Assembly: GCF_008329435.1 (NCBI RefSeq)
Contig: NZ_NPKN01000001.1
Coordinates: forward strand, 620,001 to 684,000
Length of the DNA: 64,000 bases
Direction: 5' to 3'
DNA from: Rhodanobacter sp. T12-5
GTDB taxonomy: Bacteria > Pseudomonadota > Gammaproteobacteria > Xanthomonadales > Rhodanobacteraceae
Both the position numbers and the translations under genes were made by a program. The notes under the pieces are model-generated. The model was not told the DNA's origin and did no database searches. It worked only from the letters and a program-made list of their open reading frames with translations. Of this stretch, positions 32,413 to 41,142 are shown in pieces (position 1 is the first letter of the stretch; every line of letters begins with the position of its first letter).

Positions 32413-35079
32413 ATGAAGCAACGAGTAGTACAACTGACCGCGGCGATCTCCCTGGCCCTGATGGCTTCTGTCGCGATAGCAAAGGCCCGCGACGCCGATG
32501 TCACCCGCGCCACCCTCGACAACGGCCTGCGCGTGGTGATCGTGCGCGACGCGCTGGCCCCCGTGGTCACCACGGAGATGAACTATCTGGCCGGGTCCGA
32601 TGAAGTGCCGGCGGCGTTTCCGGGTACTGCGCATGCGGTGGAGCACATGATGTTTCGCGGCAGCCCGGGGCTGTCGAAGGATCAGCTGGCGGCGATCGCG
32701 GCCAACATGGGCGGCGCGTTCAATGCCGATACCACGCAGGGCGTGACCCAGTATTACTTCGTCGCGCCGTCGCAGGATCTGGACGTGGCGCTGCATGTAC
32801 AAAGCCTGCGCATGCGCGGCGTGAACATGGACGAGGCGGCGTGGGCGAAGGAGCGTGGCGCGATCGAGCAGGAGGTGTCGCGCGACCTGTCCAATCCGTC
32901 CTACAAGTTCTACGAGCAGTTGCAGGCACAGCTGTTCGAGGGCACGCCCTATGCGCACACGGCGCTGGGCACACGCGCCTCGTTCGACAAGACCACGGCG
33001 ACGATGCTGAAGTCGTTCCACGACACCTGGTATGCGCCGAACAACGCGATCCTGGTGATTGCCGGCGACGTCGATCCGGCCGCCACGCTGGCGAAGGTGA
33101 AGAGCGAATTCGGCGACATCGCGCGCGCGACGTTGCCGCCGCGACCGGCGTTTGCGTTCAAGCCGGTGCAGGCGAAGACGATCAAGCTGCCCACCGACAG
33201 CCCGTATGGTTCGGTCTATCTGGGCTACCGCATGCCGGGAACACAGTCGAAGGATTATGCCGCCGGGCTGGTGCTGGGCAGTGCGCTGGCCTCGCAGCGG
33301 GCGGCCTTGTTCGGCATGGGCATGGACGGTACCGCGCTGTTCGGCACGTTCGGCGCCAACCTGATGCCGCAGGCGGGTTTCGGCATGGCCGTGGGCATTT
33401 TCCCGAAGGGCGGCGACCCGCAGCCGGTTCTGGCGAAGATGCAGTCGATCCTGGCCGAAGCGGCCAGCAAGGGTATCGACCCGGCGCTGGTGGAAGCGGC
33501 CAAGCGCAAGGCGATCGCCGAACTGGAGTTCAAGAAAAACTCGGTCGACGGGCTGGCCAACGCATGGTCGCAGGCGTTGGCGTTCCAGGGGCTGGACTCG
33601 CCCGATGCGATGAAACAGGCGATCGAGGCGGTGACACCGGCAGCGGTCAATGCGTTGGCCAGGGCCACGTTCGATCCGGCACACGCGGTGACCGCGATCC
33701 TCACCCCGGAGAGTTCGGGCAAGCCGGTGGCCGGCAAGGGTTTCGGTGGTGCCGAGAGTTTTGCCTCCAGCCCGGACAAGCCGGTGACATTGCCGGCGTG
33801 GGCCGAGCAGGCGTTCGCCAAGCTCGAGGTGCCGCGGTCCACGCTGAAGCCGGTGTCGTACACCTTGTCCAACGGCATCACCTTGATCGTGCAGCCGGAG
33901 TCGATCAGCGACACGGTGGAAGTGTTCGGCAAGATCAAGACCAACCAGGACTTGCAGGCGGCCAAGGGCGAAGAAGGTGTGGCCGACGTGCTCGACGGCC
34001 TGTTTCCGTTCGGCACCGCCAGCCTCAACCGGCTGCAACTGCAGCAGGCGCTGGATGCGATCAGCGCGCAGGAATCGGCCGGTTCCCGCTTCTCGCTGTC
34101 GGTGCCGGCCGCTCATTTTGCCGATGGCATCGCCCTGCTGGCCGACAACGAGTTGCATCCGGCGTTACCGGCGCGGGCGTTCGCGGTGGTGCAGCACCAG
34201 ATGGCCGGCATCGTGGCCGGCCAACTGCAATCGCCCGGGTTCCTCACCGAGCTGGGCCTGGAAAAGGCGCTGCTGCCGGCGAATGACCCGGAACTGCGTC
34301 ATGCCACACCGCAAGGCGTGAACGCGCTGACGCTGGACAAGGTGAAGGGCTATTACGCGCAGGCGTTCCGCCCCGACATGACCGCCATCGTCATCGTCGG
34401 CAAGGTGGATCCGGCGCAGGCAAGGCAGGTGGTGGAGCAGGCGTTCGGCGGGTGGAAGGCGACAGGCGCGAAGCCCGACGTCGATTACGCCGCGGTGCCG
34501 CCGAACAAGTCCGGCCAGTTCAACGTGCCCGATGCCAGCGCCAGCCAGGACAGCGTGCAGATGTCGCAGACCATCGACGTCACCCGCAACGATCCGGCGC
34601 GTTATGCGCTCTATCTCGGCGATCAGGTACTCGGCGGCGGCTTCTACGCATCGCGCCTGTACCACGACCTGCGCGACACCCGCGGGCTGGTCTACAACGT
34701 CGGCACCAAGTTCGATCTGGACAAGCATCGCGGCACGTATACGGTGTCGTTCGGCTCGGACCCGGACAAGGTCGCCGCGGCCAGCGCCATCGTGGTGCAG
34801 GACCTGAAGCAGATGCAGCGCGCACCGGTGTCCGACAGCGACCTCAAGCGCGCCAAGGGCATCCTGTTGCGCCAGATCCCGCTCGGCGAATCCAGCTTCC
34901 GCGCGATCGGCGGGCAACTGTTGAGCCTGTCGATGGAAGGCAAGCCGCTGGATGCGATGACCATTGCCGGCCAGCACTATCTCAAGCTCGGCGCGAAGGA
35001 CGTGCAGCAGGCGTATGCGAAACACATCCGGCCGGATGCGTTCGTCACGGCAGTGAAGGGGCCGGCACCGAAGGGATGA
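32413..35079 (+). CDS. Periplasmic M16-family (insulinase-like) zinc protease
   Basis: An 888-residue exported peptidase with a signal peptide (QLTAAISLALMASVAIAKA). The inverted zinc motif H-x-x-E-H is in AHAVEHMMFRG (about residues 74-83), with the distal glutamate about 75 residues later (ERGAIEQEVSRDL). Two M16 domain pairs follow, the second half lacking the zinc motif as is normal for single-chain pitrilysin-like enzymes. Such enzymes degrade small peptides in a closed chamber. It has its own terminator. It lies directly after the bacteriocin region, but similar genes are common in this lineage, so a functional link is unproven. Confidence 0.93.
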   Translation: MKQRVVQLTAAISLALMASVAIAKARDADVTRATLDNGLRVVIVRDALAPVVTTEMNYLAGSDEVPAAFPGTAHAVEHMMFRGSPGLSKDQLAAIAANMGGAFNADTTQGVTQYYFVAPSQDLDVALHVQSLRMRGVNMDEAAWAKERGAIEQEVSRDLSNPSYKFYEQLQAQLFEGTPYAHTALGTRASFDKTTATMLKSFHDTWYAPNNAILVIAGDVDPAATLAKVKSEFGDIARATLPPRPAFAFKPVQAKTIKLPTDSPYGSVYLGYRMPGTQSKDYAAGLVLGSALASQRAALFGMGMDGTALFGTFGANLMPQAGFGMAVGIFPKGGDPQPVLAKMQSILAEAASKGIDPALVEAAKRKAIAELEFKKNSVDGLANAWSQALAFQGLDSPDAMKQAIEAVTPAAVNALARATFDPAHAVTAILTPESSGKPVAGKGFGGAESFASSPDKPVTLPAWAEQAFAKLEVPRSTLKPVSYTLSNGITLIVQPESISDTVEVFGKIKTNQDLQAAKGEEGVADVLDGLFPFGTASLNRLQLQQALDAISAQESAGSRFSLSVPAAHFADGIALLADNELHPALPARAFAVVQHQMAGIVAGQLQSPGFLTELGLEKALLPANDPELRHATPQGVNALTLDKVKGYYAQAFRPDMTAIVIVGKVDPAQARQVVEQAFGGWKATGAKPDVDYAAVPPNKSGQFNVPDASASQDSVQMSQTIDVTRNDPARYALYLGDQVLGGGFYASRLYHDLRDTRGLVYNVGTKFDLDKHRGTYTVSFGSDPDKVAAASAIVVQDLKQMQRAPVSDSDLKRAKGILLRQIPLGESSFRAIGGQLLSLSMEGKPLDAMTIAGQHYLKLGAKDVQQAYAKHIRPDAFVTAVKGPAPKG

Positions 35080-35087
35080 TGGAACAG

Positions 35088-35121
35088 AAAAGGCTGCACG
35101 GTTCCGCCGTGCAGCCTTTTC
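35088..35121 (+). terminator. Rho-independent terminator after the M16 protease
   Basis: A perfect 14-bp stem (AAAAGGCTGCACGG with CCGTGCAGCCTTTT) with a 5-base loop starts 9 bp after the stop codon. The trailing TTTTC and leading AAAA make it potentially active in both directions. Confidence 0.88.
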
Positions 35122-35197
35122 ATCGCGCGAGGTCAGGTTTTCCGCCTATGCCTGCGAGAACGGTCAGGGCGGGCCTGGACATGGGACGAAGGTTGGC

Positions 35198-35518
35198 ATG
35201 GAATACATTACCGTCAAGAAACTCCAAAAGCAGTACGGCCTGCCGTGGCGCGTTGCCGAACGCATCATTTCCGAGCAAACCCGTGAGACGTATTTCAGGC
35301 ATTGGCTGCCGGCATCGTGTTGGTTTGCAGCCTTGCTGTTGCCGGCCTTGCTGCAGTTCGCGCATCGGTGGGAACGTGTTGTGGTGCACGTGGCTTGCCT
35401 GGTTCTGATCGTTGCCGGGATCGTCTCGGTGAGATTCCTGAAGCACGGCACCATCGTCGCATCGGCAAGGGAGCATGCCGCGAAACCTGTGCCTGACGCA
35501 GAACAATCAGAGGCCTGA
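35198..35518 (+). CDS. Small two-helix membrane protein of unknown function
   Basis: A 106-residue protein with a basic N-terminal segment (MEYITVKKLQKQYGLPWRVA), two hydrophobic helices (about 40-55 and 62-79) separated by HRWERV, and a charged C-terminal tail. This fits a small inner-membrane protein. No family is recognised. The ribosome site is poor (GAAGG nine bases upstream). It lies between two strong terminators, so it would be transcribed alone. An overlapping minus-strand frame exists but is less protein-like. Confidence 0.55.
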   Translation: MEYITVKKLQKQYGLPWRVAERIISEQTRETYFRHWLPASCWFAALLLPALLQFAHRWERVVVHVACLVLIVAGIVSVRFLKHGTIVASAREHAAKPVPDAEQSEA

Positions 35519-35551
35519 CCTTCGCGACAGCCTCGTATGTCGCAACCTTCA

Positions 35552-35587
35552 ACGAAGAAGGCCCGCCGAATGGCGGGCCTTCTTCGT
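35552..35587. terminator. Bidirectional terminator between convergent genes
   Basis: A perfect 16-bp stem (ACGAAGAAGGCCCGCC with its complement) with loop GAAT lies between the small membrane protein gene (plus) and dps (minus). It would terminate both; the T tract is short, within the stem base. Confidence 0.85.
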
Positions 35588-35601
35588 CATGTGGTTCGCG
35601 C

Positions 35602-36069
35602 TCACTTGAGCAACGAACGCAACATCCAAGCCGTCTTCTCGTGCGCCATCAGCCGGCCGGTGACCATGTCGGCGGTGCCGTCGTCGCCAGCCCCATTGGC
35701 GGCCTTGAGCACGTCGCGGGCGGTGGCGGCGGCGACCTCGTGGCCTTCGACCAGCTGGCCCACCATGTCCTTCCATTCCGGAACGCCGGATTCTTCCTTG
35801 ATCGAGCTGAGCTTGGCGAACTGACTGTAGGAGCCGGGCGCGAACACGTCCAGGGTGCGGATGCGCTCGGCCACTTCGTCGGCGGCCAGCCACAGCTCGT
35901 TGTACTGGGTCTCGAACATCAGGTGCAGGCTGTTGAACTGCGGGCCGGTGACGTTCCAGTGGAAGCTGTGGGTCTTCAGGTACAGCGAATAGGTGTCGGC
36001 CAGCAGCTTGGACAGGTGCTTGGCGACCGCTTCGCGGTCCTTCTTGGCGATGCCGATGGAAATGGCCAT
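35602..36069 (-). CDS. dps: Dps-family DNA-binding ferritin-like protein
   Basis: A 155-residue four-helix protein. The intersubunit ferroxidase ligands are present in [14 protein letters not shown] (His) and [20 protein letters not shown] (Asp/Glu), the Dps signature. Members form 12-subunit shells that oxidise iron with hydrogen peroxide and protect DNA. The start at 36069 follows a strong GGAGGAG site; an upstream ATG adds 12 residues and is less likely. The gene is divergent from hrpA and ends at a bidirectional terminator. Confidence 0.94.
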   Translation of the reverse strand: MAISIGIAKKDREAVAKHLSKLLADTYSLYLKTHSFHWNVTGPQFNSLHLMFETQYNELWLAADEVAERIRTLDVFAPGSYSQFAKLSSIKEESGVPEWKDMVGQLVEGHEVAAATARDVLKAANGAGDDGTADMVTGRLMAHEKTAWMLRSLLK

Positions 36070-36209
36070 GTGCTGCTCCTCCGGGTGGTGAATGCGATGG
36101 GTCAACAGTAACGGGTCGATGGGCGGCGGTGAAATGAAACCTTCGTATGCCGCCGATAGGTCGCGGCTATCAAGTCGGCGGTCCGCCAGCAGCTATCATG
36201 TGCGGTCCG

Positions 36210-39200
36210 ATGAACGATGCCCACCCACCAACAGCCGATTCCTCCGCCGATCCCGGCCTGCGCGAATTGCGCCGTTTGCTGGATGCGGTGTCCAGCCGCG
36301 ACTTCGGTCGCCTGCTGGGGCGCTGGCGCACGTTGTCGCGTCGGCCCGACGAAAACAAGCTGGCGGCATTGCGCGCGGATATGGAGCGCTCCGCAGCCAG
36401 GCGCCGCGCCCGTGTGGCGGCGAAGCCCGGGATCCGCCTGGATGAATCGCTGCCGATCAGCGCGCGCGGCGAGGACATCGTCAAGCTGATCCGCGAGCAC
36501 CAGGTGGTGGTGATCGCCGGCGAGACCGGCTCGGGCAAGACCACCCAGCTGCCCAAGCTGTGTCTGGCCGCCGGCCGTGGCGAGGCCGGCATGATCGGTT
36601 GCACCCAGCCGCGCCGGCTGGCGGCGCGCTCGGTGGCGCGCCGGGTGGCCGAGGAGCTGGGTACGCCGCTGGGCGAGGTGGTGGGTTTCCAGGTGCGCTT
36701 CAACGACCAGGTCTCCGAACGCAGCCTGGTCAAGTTCATGACCGACGGCATCCTGCTCGCCGAGACCCAGGGCGATCCGTGGCTCAGTGCGTATGACACC
36801 ATCATCATCGACGAGGCGCACGAGCGCAGCCTCAACATCGACTTCCTGCTCGGCTACCTGAAGCGGCTGGCGGTGAAGCGGCCCGAGCTGAAGATCATCG
36901 TCACCTCGGCGACGATCGACACCGCGCGTTTCGCCGAGCATTTCGGCGGTGCGCCGGTGGTCGAGGTGGAGGGGCGCGCATACCCGGTCGAACTGCGCTG
37001 GCGTTCGCTGGACGAGATTGCCGCGCGGCAGGGCCGCAGCAAGGACATGCAGCAGGGCAGCGCCGAACACATCGCTGCGGTGCTCGACGAAATCACGCAC
37101 GACGATCCGCGCGGCGACGTGCTGATCTTCCTGCCCGGCGAGCGCGAGATCCGCGACGCGCACCAGCTGCTGTCGCGCCGGCAATACCGCGAGACCGAGA
37201 TCATGCCGCTGTACGCGCGGCTTTCCGCCGGCGACCAGGACCGCGTGTTCAAGCCCGGCGTGAAGCGCCGCGTGGTGCTGGCCACCAACGTGGCCGAAAC
37301 CTCGCTGACCGTGCCGCGCATCCGCTACGTGATCGATACCGGCACGGCGCGGGTGAAGCGCTACAGCCAGCGCAGCCAGCTCGAGCGGCTGCACGTGGAG
37401 CCGATCTCGCAGGCGGCGGCCGACCAGCGCAAGGGTCGCTGCGGCCGCGTGGGGCCGGGCGTCTGCTACCGGCTGTACGACGAAGCCGATTTCGCCGGCC
37501 GCGCCACGTTCACCGATCCGGAATTGCTGCGCTCGTCGCTGGCCAACGTGATCCTGCGCATGCTGGCGCTGAAGCTGGGCGAGGTCGATGACTTCCCGTT
37601 CCTGGAAGCGCCCGACCCGCGCGTGATCGCCGACGGCTTCCGCCGGCTCACCGAGATTTCCGCGATCGACGGTACGCGCAAGCTTACTGCGATCGGCCAA
37701 ACCCTGGCGCGGCTGCCGATCGACGTGCAGCTGGCGCGCATGCTGGTCGAGGGCGAGAAACTGCACGCACTACGCGAGCTGCTCACCATCGTTTCGTTCC
37801 TCAGCATCCAGGATCCGCGCGAGCGCCCGGGCGACGCGCGCCAGCAGGCCGACGCCGCGCACGCCGTGTTCGCCGATCCGAAGTCCGACTTCATGGGCGT
37901 GCTGAACCTGTGGCGCGATTATCACGATGCGCACGAGGAACTGACCCAGTCGAAGCTGCGCGACTGGTGCTCGCGCCATTTCCTCAGCTTCATGCGCATG
38001 CGCGAATGGCGCGAACTGCATCGGCAGTTGCTGCTCGTGGTGGGGGAGCTGGGGTGGCAATTGGCTCCCTCAACCGTGCGGGGGGAGGGTAGGGGTGATG
38101 GGGTGGTTCTGCATCAAACTCCACGCGCTGGCGTCGCGGCGGCTCAGAAAAAGAGCGGGAGCAGGAGAGTTTCCCGCGAGCACCGGCCCCTCGCCTCAAT
38201 CCTCTCTCCCGAGCGGAGAGGAGGCGAACGCGAAGATCCCGTGATTGATCAACAGCGATCGATGGACCGCCTCTTCGAGGCAGTCCATCGATCGCTGTTG
38301 GCCGGCCTGCCCACCCAGGTCGGCCGCAAGGACGAGAAGGGTATCTACCAGAGCACGCGCGAGCGCAAGTTTCAGGTTTTCCCCGGTTCGGCCTTGGCGA
38401 AGTCGCCGCCGAACTGGATCTTCTCCGCGCAGATCCTCGACGTGGGTGGCCGCGTGTGGGGCATGGCGAATGCGCGGGTCGAACCGCTTTGGATCGAGCA
38501 GCAGGCGGCGCATCTGCTGCGCGTGCACTGCCGCGACGCGCACTGGTCGAAGAAGCGCGGCTGCGTGGTGGCCTACGAGCAGGTCAGCCTGTTCGGGCTG
38601 GTGCTGGTGGAGAAGCGGCCGGTGACGTTCCAGCAGCAGGATCCGGCGCTGGCGCACGCGATCTTCCTGCGCGAGGGGCTGACCCGCGGCGACATCGACA
38701 GTCGTGCGGATTTCGTGCGCGCGAATCAGCGTGTGCTCGAAGAGGCGCTCGGCATCGAGGCAAAGCAGCGCCGCGAAGGTCTGATCCGTCACGAGGACGA
38801 TCTGGTCGTGTTCTTCGAGGGCAAGCTGCCGGGAGACATCGCCAGCTCGCGCGCGCTGGATGCGTGGTACCGCAAGGCGCGTCCCGCCGAACAGGCCGCG
38901 CTGCGCTGGTCGCTGGATGACGTGATGGTCGGAGGTGCGGGGCTGGATGCGAAGGCGTTTCCTGCCGCGCTCGAAATCCCGCCGCAAAGGTACAAGCTGG
39001 AATACCGCTTCGTCCCCGGCGACGAAGCCGACGGTGTCACCCTGCACCTGCCGCTGGAGATGCTGAACGCGTTGCCGCCCGCCCGCTGCGAATGGCTGGT
39101 ACCCGGCCTGCTGGCCGAGAAGGTGGCCGAGCTGATCCGCGGCCTGCCCAAGGCGCAGCGCCGCAACTTCGTGCCGGCGCCGGATTTCGCGCGTGCCTTC

Positions 39201-40295
39201 GTCGAGGCCGAGTCGCCGCGCGACGAACCGCTGGCGAAAGCACTGGCGACATTTCTAAAGCGCGCCACCGGCGTCGACATTGCAGCGGCGGAATTTTCTG
39301 CCGTCGAACTGTCGCCGCACTTCCTGATGCGCTACCGCCTGCACGACGAGCGCGGCAAGACGCTGGCCGGCGGCCGCGACCTCGCCGCGCTGCGCGGCCA
39401 GTGGGAAAGCCGGGCACGCGAGGCGTTCTCGCGCAAGACCGACATCGAGTTGACCCGCGAGGACGTGGCCAGCTGGGATTTCGAGGAGATCCCCGCGCAG
39501 GTGCGTTCCGACGGCGACCTCGCCGCGTTCCCGGCGTTGGTCGACCTCGGCGAGACAGTGGCACTGCGCGTGTTCGAGCGCAGCGACGAGGCGCGCGCCG
39601 CGCACGTCCAGGGCGTGGTGCGGTTGCTGCGCAACGCCCTGGCCAGCGAGGCGAAGCAGGCGCGACGGCGGCTGCCGATCGGCAACGCGCTGGCCCTGAA
39701 ATACGCACCGCTCGGCGGTGTCGACGGCTTGCGTGAAGACCTGCTCGAAGGCGGCTTCACCGACTTGATCGAGCGCCATGACCTGGACGTGCGCACCGCC
39801 GGTGCGTTCGAGGTGTTGCGCACGCAGTGTTCGCGCGAACTGTTTGGTGCCGGCGTCGAGCGGCTGAAACTTGCCGAGCCGATCATCGAGGCGCAAGCCG
39901 AGATGAAACCGTGGCTGCAACCGCCACTGCTGGGTTTTGCTCGCGCCAGCTACGACGACCTGCGCGAACAGTTCGACGCACTGCTCGTCCCCGGCTTCCT
40001 GCGGGAGTTGCCGACCGCGCGGCTGGCACATTACCCGCGCTATTTGAAGGCCATGCGCCTGCGTGGCGAACGGTTGCGCCAGGACCCGGCGAAAGACCAG
40101 CAGCGCATGTTGCAGGTACTGCCGTACTGGCGCGCGTATCTGCAACATCGAGCCGCCGGTGCCGAGCCCGCCGCGCTGGCCGAGCTGCGCTGGCTGATCG
40201 AGGAATGGCGTGTGTCGCTGTTCGCGCAGGAACTGAAGACCGCCGAGCCGGTCTCGGCCAAGCGGCTGGCGAAGGCGCTCGCCGCGCTGGGCTGA
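36210..40295 (+). CDS. hrpA: DEAH-box RNA helicase HrpA, carrying an internal insertion
   Basis: A roughly 1361-residue ATP-dependent RNA helicase. Helicase motifs are intact: GETGSGKTTQLPK (near residue 103), IIIDEAHERSLNID, TSATID and QAAADQRKGRCGRVGPG, followed by the helicase-associated and long C-terminal HrpA domain (FVPAPDFARAF, LPKAQRRNF). E. coli HrpA participates in rescuing stalled ribosomes. Between W616 and H693 the protein has about 60 residues more than E. coli HrpA, of low-complexity Arg/Gly/Ser composition, encoded by repeat-like DNA. The frame stays open, so the helicase is probably still made. The start at 36210 is provisional; ATG 36198 is an alternative. Confidence 0.93.
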   Translation: MNDAHPPTADSSADPGLRELRRLLDAVSSRDFGRLLGRWRTLSRRPDENKLAALRADMERSAARRRARVAAKPGIRLDESLPISARGEDIVKLIREHQVVVIAGETGSGKTTQLPKLCLAAGRGEAGMIGCTQPRRLAARSVARRVAEELGTPLGEVVGFQVRFNDQVSERSLVKFMTDGILLAETQGDPWLSAYDTIIIDEAHERSLNIDFLLGYLKRLAVKRPELKIIVTSATIDTARFAEHFGGAPVVEVEGRAYPVELRWRSLDEIAARQGRSKDMQQGSAEHIAAVLDEITHDDPRGDVLIFLPGEREIRDAHQLLSRRQYRETEIMPLYARLSAGDQDRVFKPGVKRRVVLATNVAETSLTVPRIRYVIDTGTARVKRYSQRSQLERLHVEPISQAAADQRKGRCGRVGPGVCYRLYDEADFAGRATFTDPELLRSSLANVILRMLALKLGEVDDFPFLEAPDPRVIADGFRRLTEISAIDGTRKLTAIGQTLARLPIDVQLARMLVEGEKLHALRELLTIVSFLSIQDPRERPGDARQQADAAHAVFADPKSDFMGVLNLWRDYHDAHEELTQSKLRDWCSRHFLSFMRMREWRELHRQLLLVVGELGWQLAPSTVRGEGRGDGVVLHQTPRAGVAAAQKKSGSRRVSREHRPLASILSPERRGGEREDPVIDQQRSMDRLFEAVHRSLLAGLPTQVGRKDEKGIYQSTRERKFQVFPGSALAKSPPNWIFSAQILDVGGRVWGMANARVEPLWIEQQAAHLLRVHCRDAHWSKKRGCVVAYEQVSLFGLVLVEKRPVTFQQQDPALAHAIFLREGLTRGDIDSRADFVRANQRVLEEALGIEAKQRREGLIRHEDDLVVFFEGKLPGDIASSRALDAWYRKARPAEQAALRWSLDDVMVGGAGLDAKAFPAALEIPPQRYKLEYRFVPGDEADGVTLHLPLEMLNALPPARCEWLVPGLLAEKVAELIRGLPKAQRRNFVPAPDFARAFVEAESPRDEPLAKALATFLKRATGVDIAAAEFSAVELSPHFLMRYRLHDERGKTLAGGRDLAALRGQWESRAREAFSRKTDIELTREDVASWDFEEIPAQVRSDGDLAAFPALVDLGETVALRVFERSDEARAAHVQGVVRLLRNALASEAKQARRRLPIGNALALKYAPLGGVDGLREDLLEGGFTDLIERHDLDVRTAGAFEVLRTQCSRELFGAGVERLKLAEPIIEAQAEMKPWLQPPLLGFARASYDDLREQFDALLVPGFLRELPTARLAHYPRYLKAMRLRGERLRQDPAKDQQRMLQVLPYWRAYLQHRAAGAEPAALAELRWLIEEWRVSLFAQELKTAEPVSAKRLAKALAALG
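38058..38300. repeat. In-frame repeat insertion in hrpA with an 18-bp inverted repeat
   Basis: This part of hrpA has no counterpart in the remembered E. coli protein. Its first part is G/C-skewed like the intergenic palindromes near 5.3 kb (CTCCC...GGGGGAGGG, then CCTCTCTCCCGAGCGGAGAG). Its end is a perfect 18-bp inverted repeat: CAACAGCGATCGATGGAC at 38250-38267 and its complement at 38283-38300, enclosing GCCTC-TTC-GAGGC. The right arm encodes the conserved VHRSLL segment of HrpA, so the left arm is an inverted copy of hrpA sequence itself. Confidence 0.75.
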
Positions 40296-40384
40296 AGCGC
40301 GCCGTCAGGGTCTGTGAAGAAAGCCGCTTCCTGTGGTTTTCTTCTGTCGCCAGTCAGGCACTTGCGCGCCAGATCCACGACCTG

Positions 40385-40505
40385 GCATCGGGCAACCGCT
40401 CCTGCGTTGCCTCAATTCGGGCATCGGGCAACCGCTCCTGCGTTGCCTCAACTCGGGCATCCATGCCCTCGCCATGCCCTCGCCATGCCCTCGCCATGCC
40501 CTCGC
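40385..40505. repeat. Two adjacent tandem repeat blocks after hrpA
   Basis: Block one is a 36-bp unit present twice (40385-40420 and 40421-40456) with one base difference; each copy contains a hairpin GGCAAC...GTTGCC. Block two is the 11-bp unit CATGCCCTCGC four times (40462-40505), followed by degenerate CATGCCC copies to about 40521. The blocks lie in the 254-bp gap between convergent hrpA and the following minus-strand gene. Copy number here should vary by slippage. Confidence 0.9.
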
Positions 40506-40549
40506 CATGCCCCATGCCATGCCCGGCCTCAGGCCAGAAATTCACAACT

Positions 40550-41029
40550 TCAGCGCACGCGTTTGACGTGCGCGTTCTCGTAGCACGAGGGCACGTACAT
40601 CAGCCATGAACCCAGCAGCGACGGCTTGATCTTCACCTCGGTGTTTTCGGAGGGCTGGCAGGAGTGCGGCTCCGGATCGATCACCCGCCATTGCTGCCCG
40701 TTGGCCATGGTGAACTCGAGGTTCTTGTTCCAGCCGTCGAAGTGCCCGACGATGTGCGTATCGATGGTGTGGCGCTTCTGGTCGCCAGAGTAGAACACCG
40801 GCTTGCCGCTGGAGTTGACGACCTTCGTGGTCACCACGGCATGCCCGTTCAGCCAGTTGTCGAGATTCTGCAGTTCCTGCGGCGACAGCTTGTCCAGTCC
40901 GGCGGCCTTGAATTCGGTGCTGCTCATGCGCTGCTGCAGGCTTTTGGTTTGCTGGGCATGCACGGACAGGCAGCACAGCGGCAAGACCAGCAACATCGAC
41001 AAGGTCAGGTGGCGGGAGCGCAGCATCAT
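40550..41029 (-). CDS. Secreted or periplasmic protein of unknown function
   Basis: A 159-residue protein with a clear signal peptide (RSRHLTLSMLLVLPLCCLSV, cleaved near VHA-QQ). The mature part starts with a helix containing LSPQELQNLDNWLNGH, a short motif seen in other exported proteins of this lineage, then a beta-rich region (GKPVFYSGDQKRHTID, TMANGQQWRVID) with two late cysteines (HSCQPS, PSCYENAH) that could pair. I do not recognise a defined family. Start at 41029 (MMLRS) is preceded by AGAGGA. It is divergent from relA. Confidence 0.75.
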   Translation of the reverse strand: MMLRSRHLTLSMLLVLPLCCLSVHAQQTKSLQQRMSSTEFKAAGLDKLSPQELQNLDNWLNGHAVVTTKVVNSSGKPVFYSGDQKRHTIDTHIVGHFDGWNKNLEFTMANGQQWRVIDPEPHSCQPSENTEVKIKPSLLGSWLMYVPSCYENAHVKRVR

Positions 41030-41142
41030 GGGTGATTCCTCTGGGGATGGCGAAGCGGCAGCGGCAATTCTGCGCGGTAAACCGCCTCCAGGCCAAGCGC
41101 CGCTGCGCATATCCAGGCTGGCGAGGTCGCCCTGCGGCTAAC

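Noticed and set aside
40385-40505. Tandem repeats considered as a CRISPR array
   Set aside because: The units are directly adjacent without spacers, there are only two long units, and no cas genes are present.
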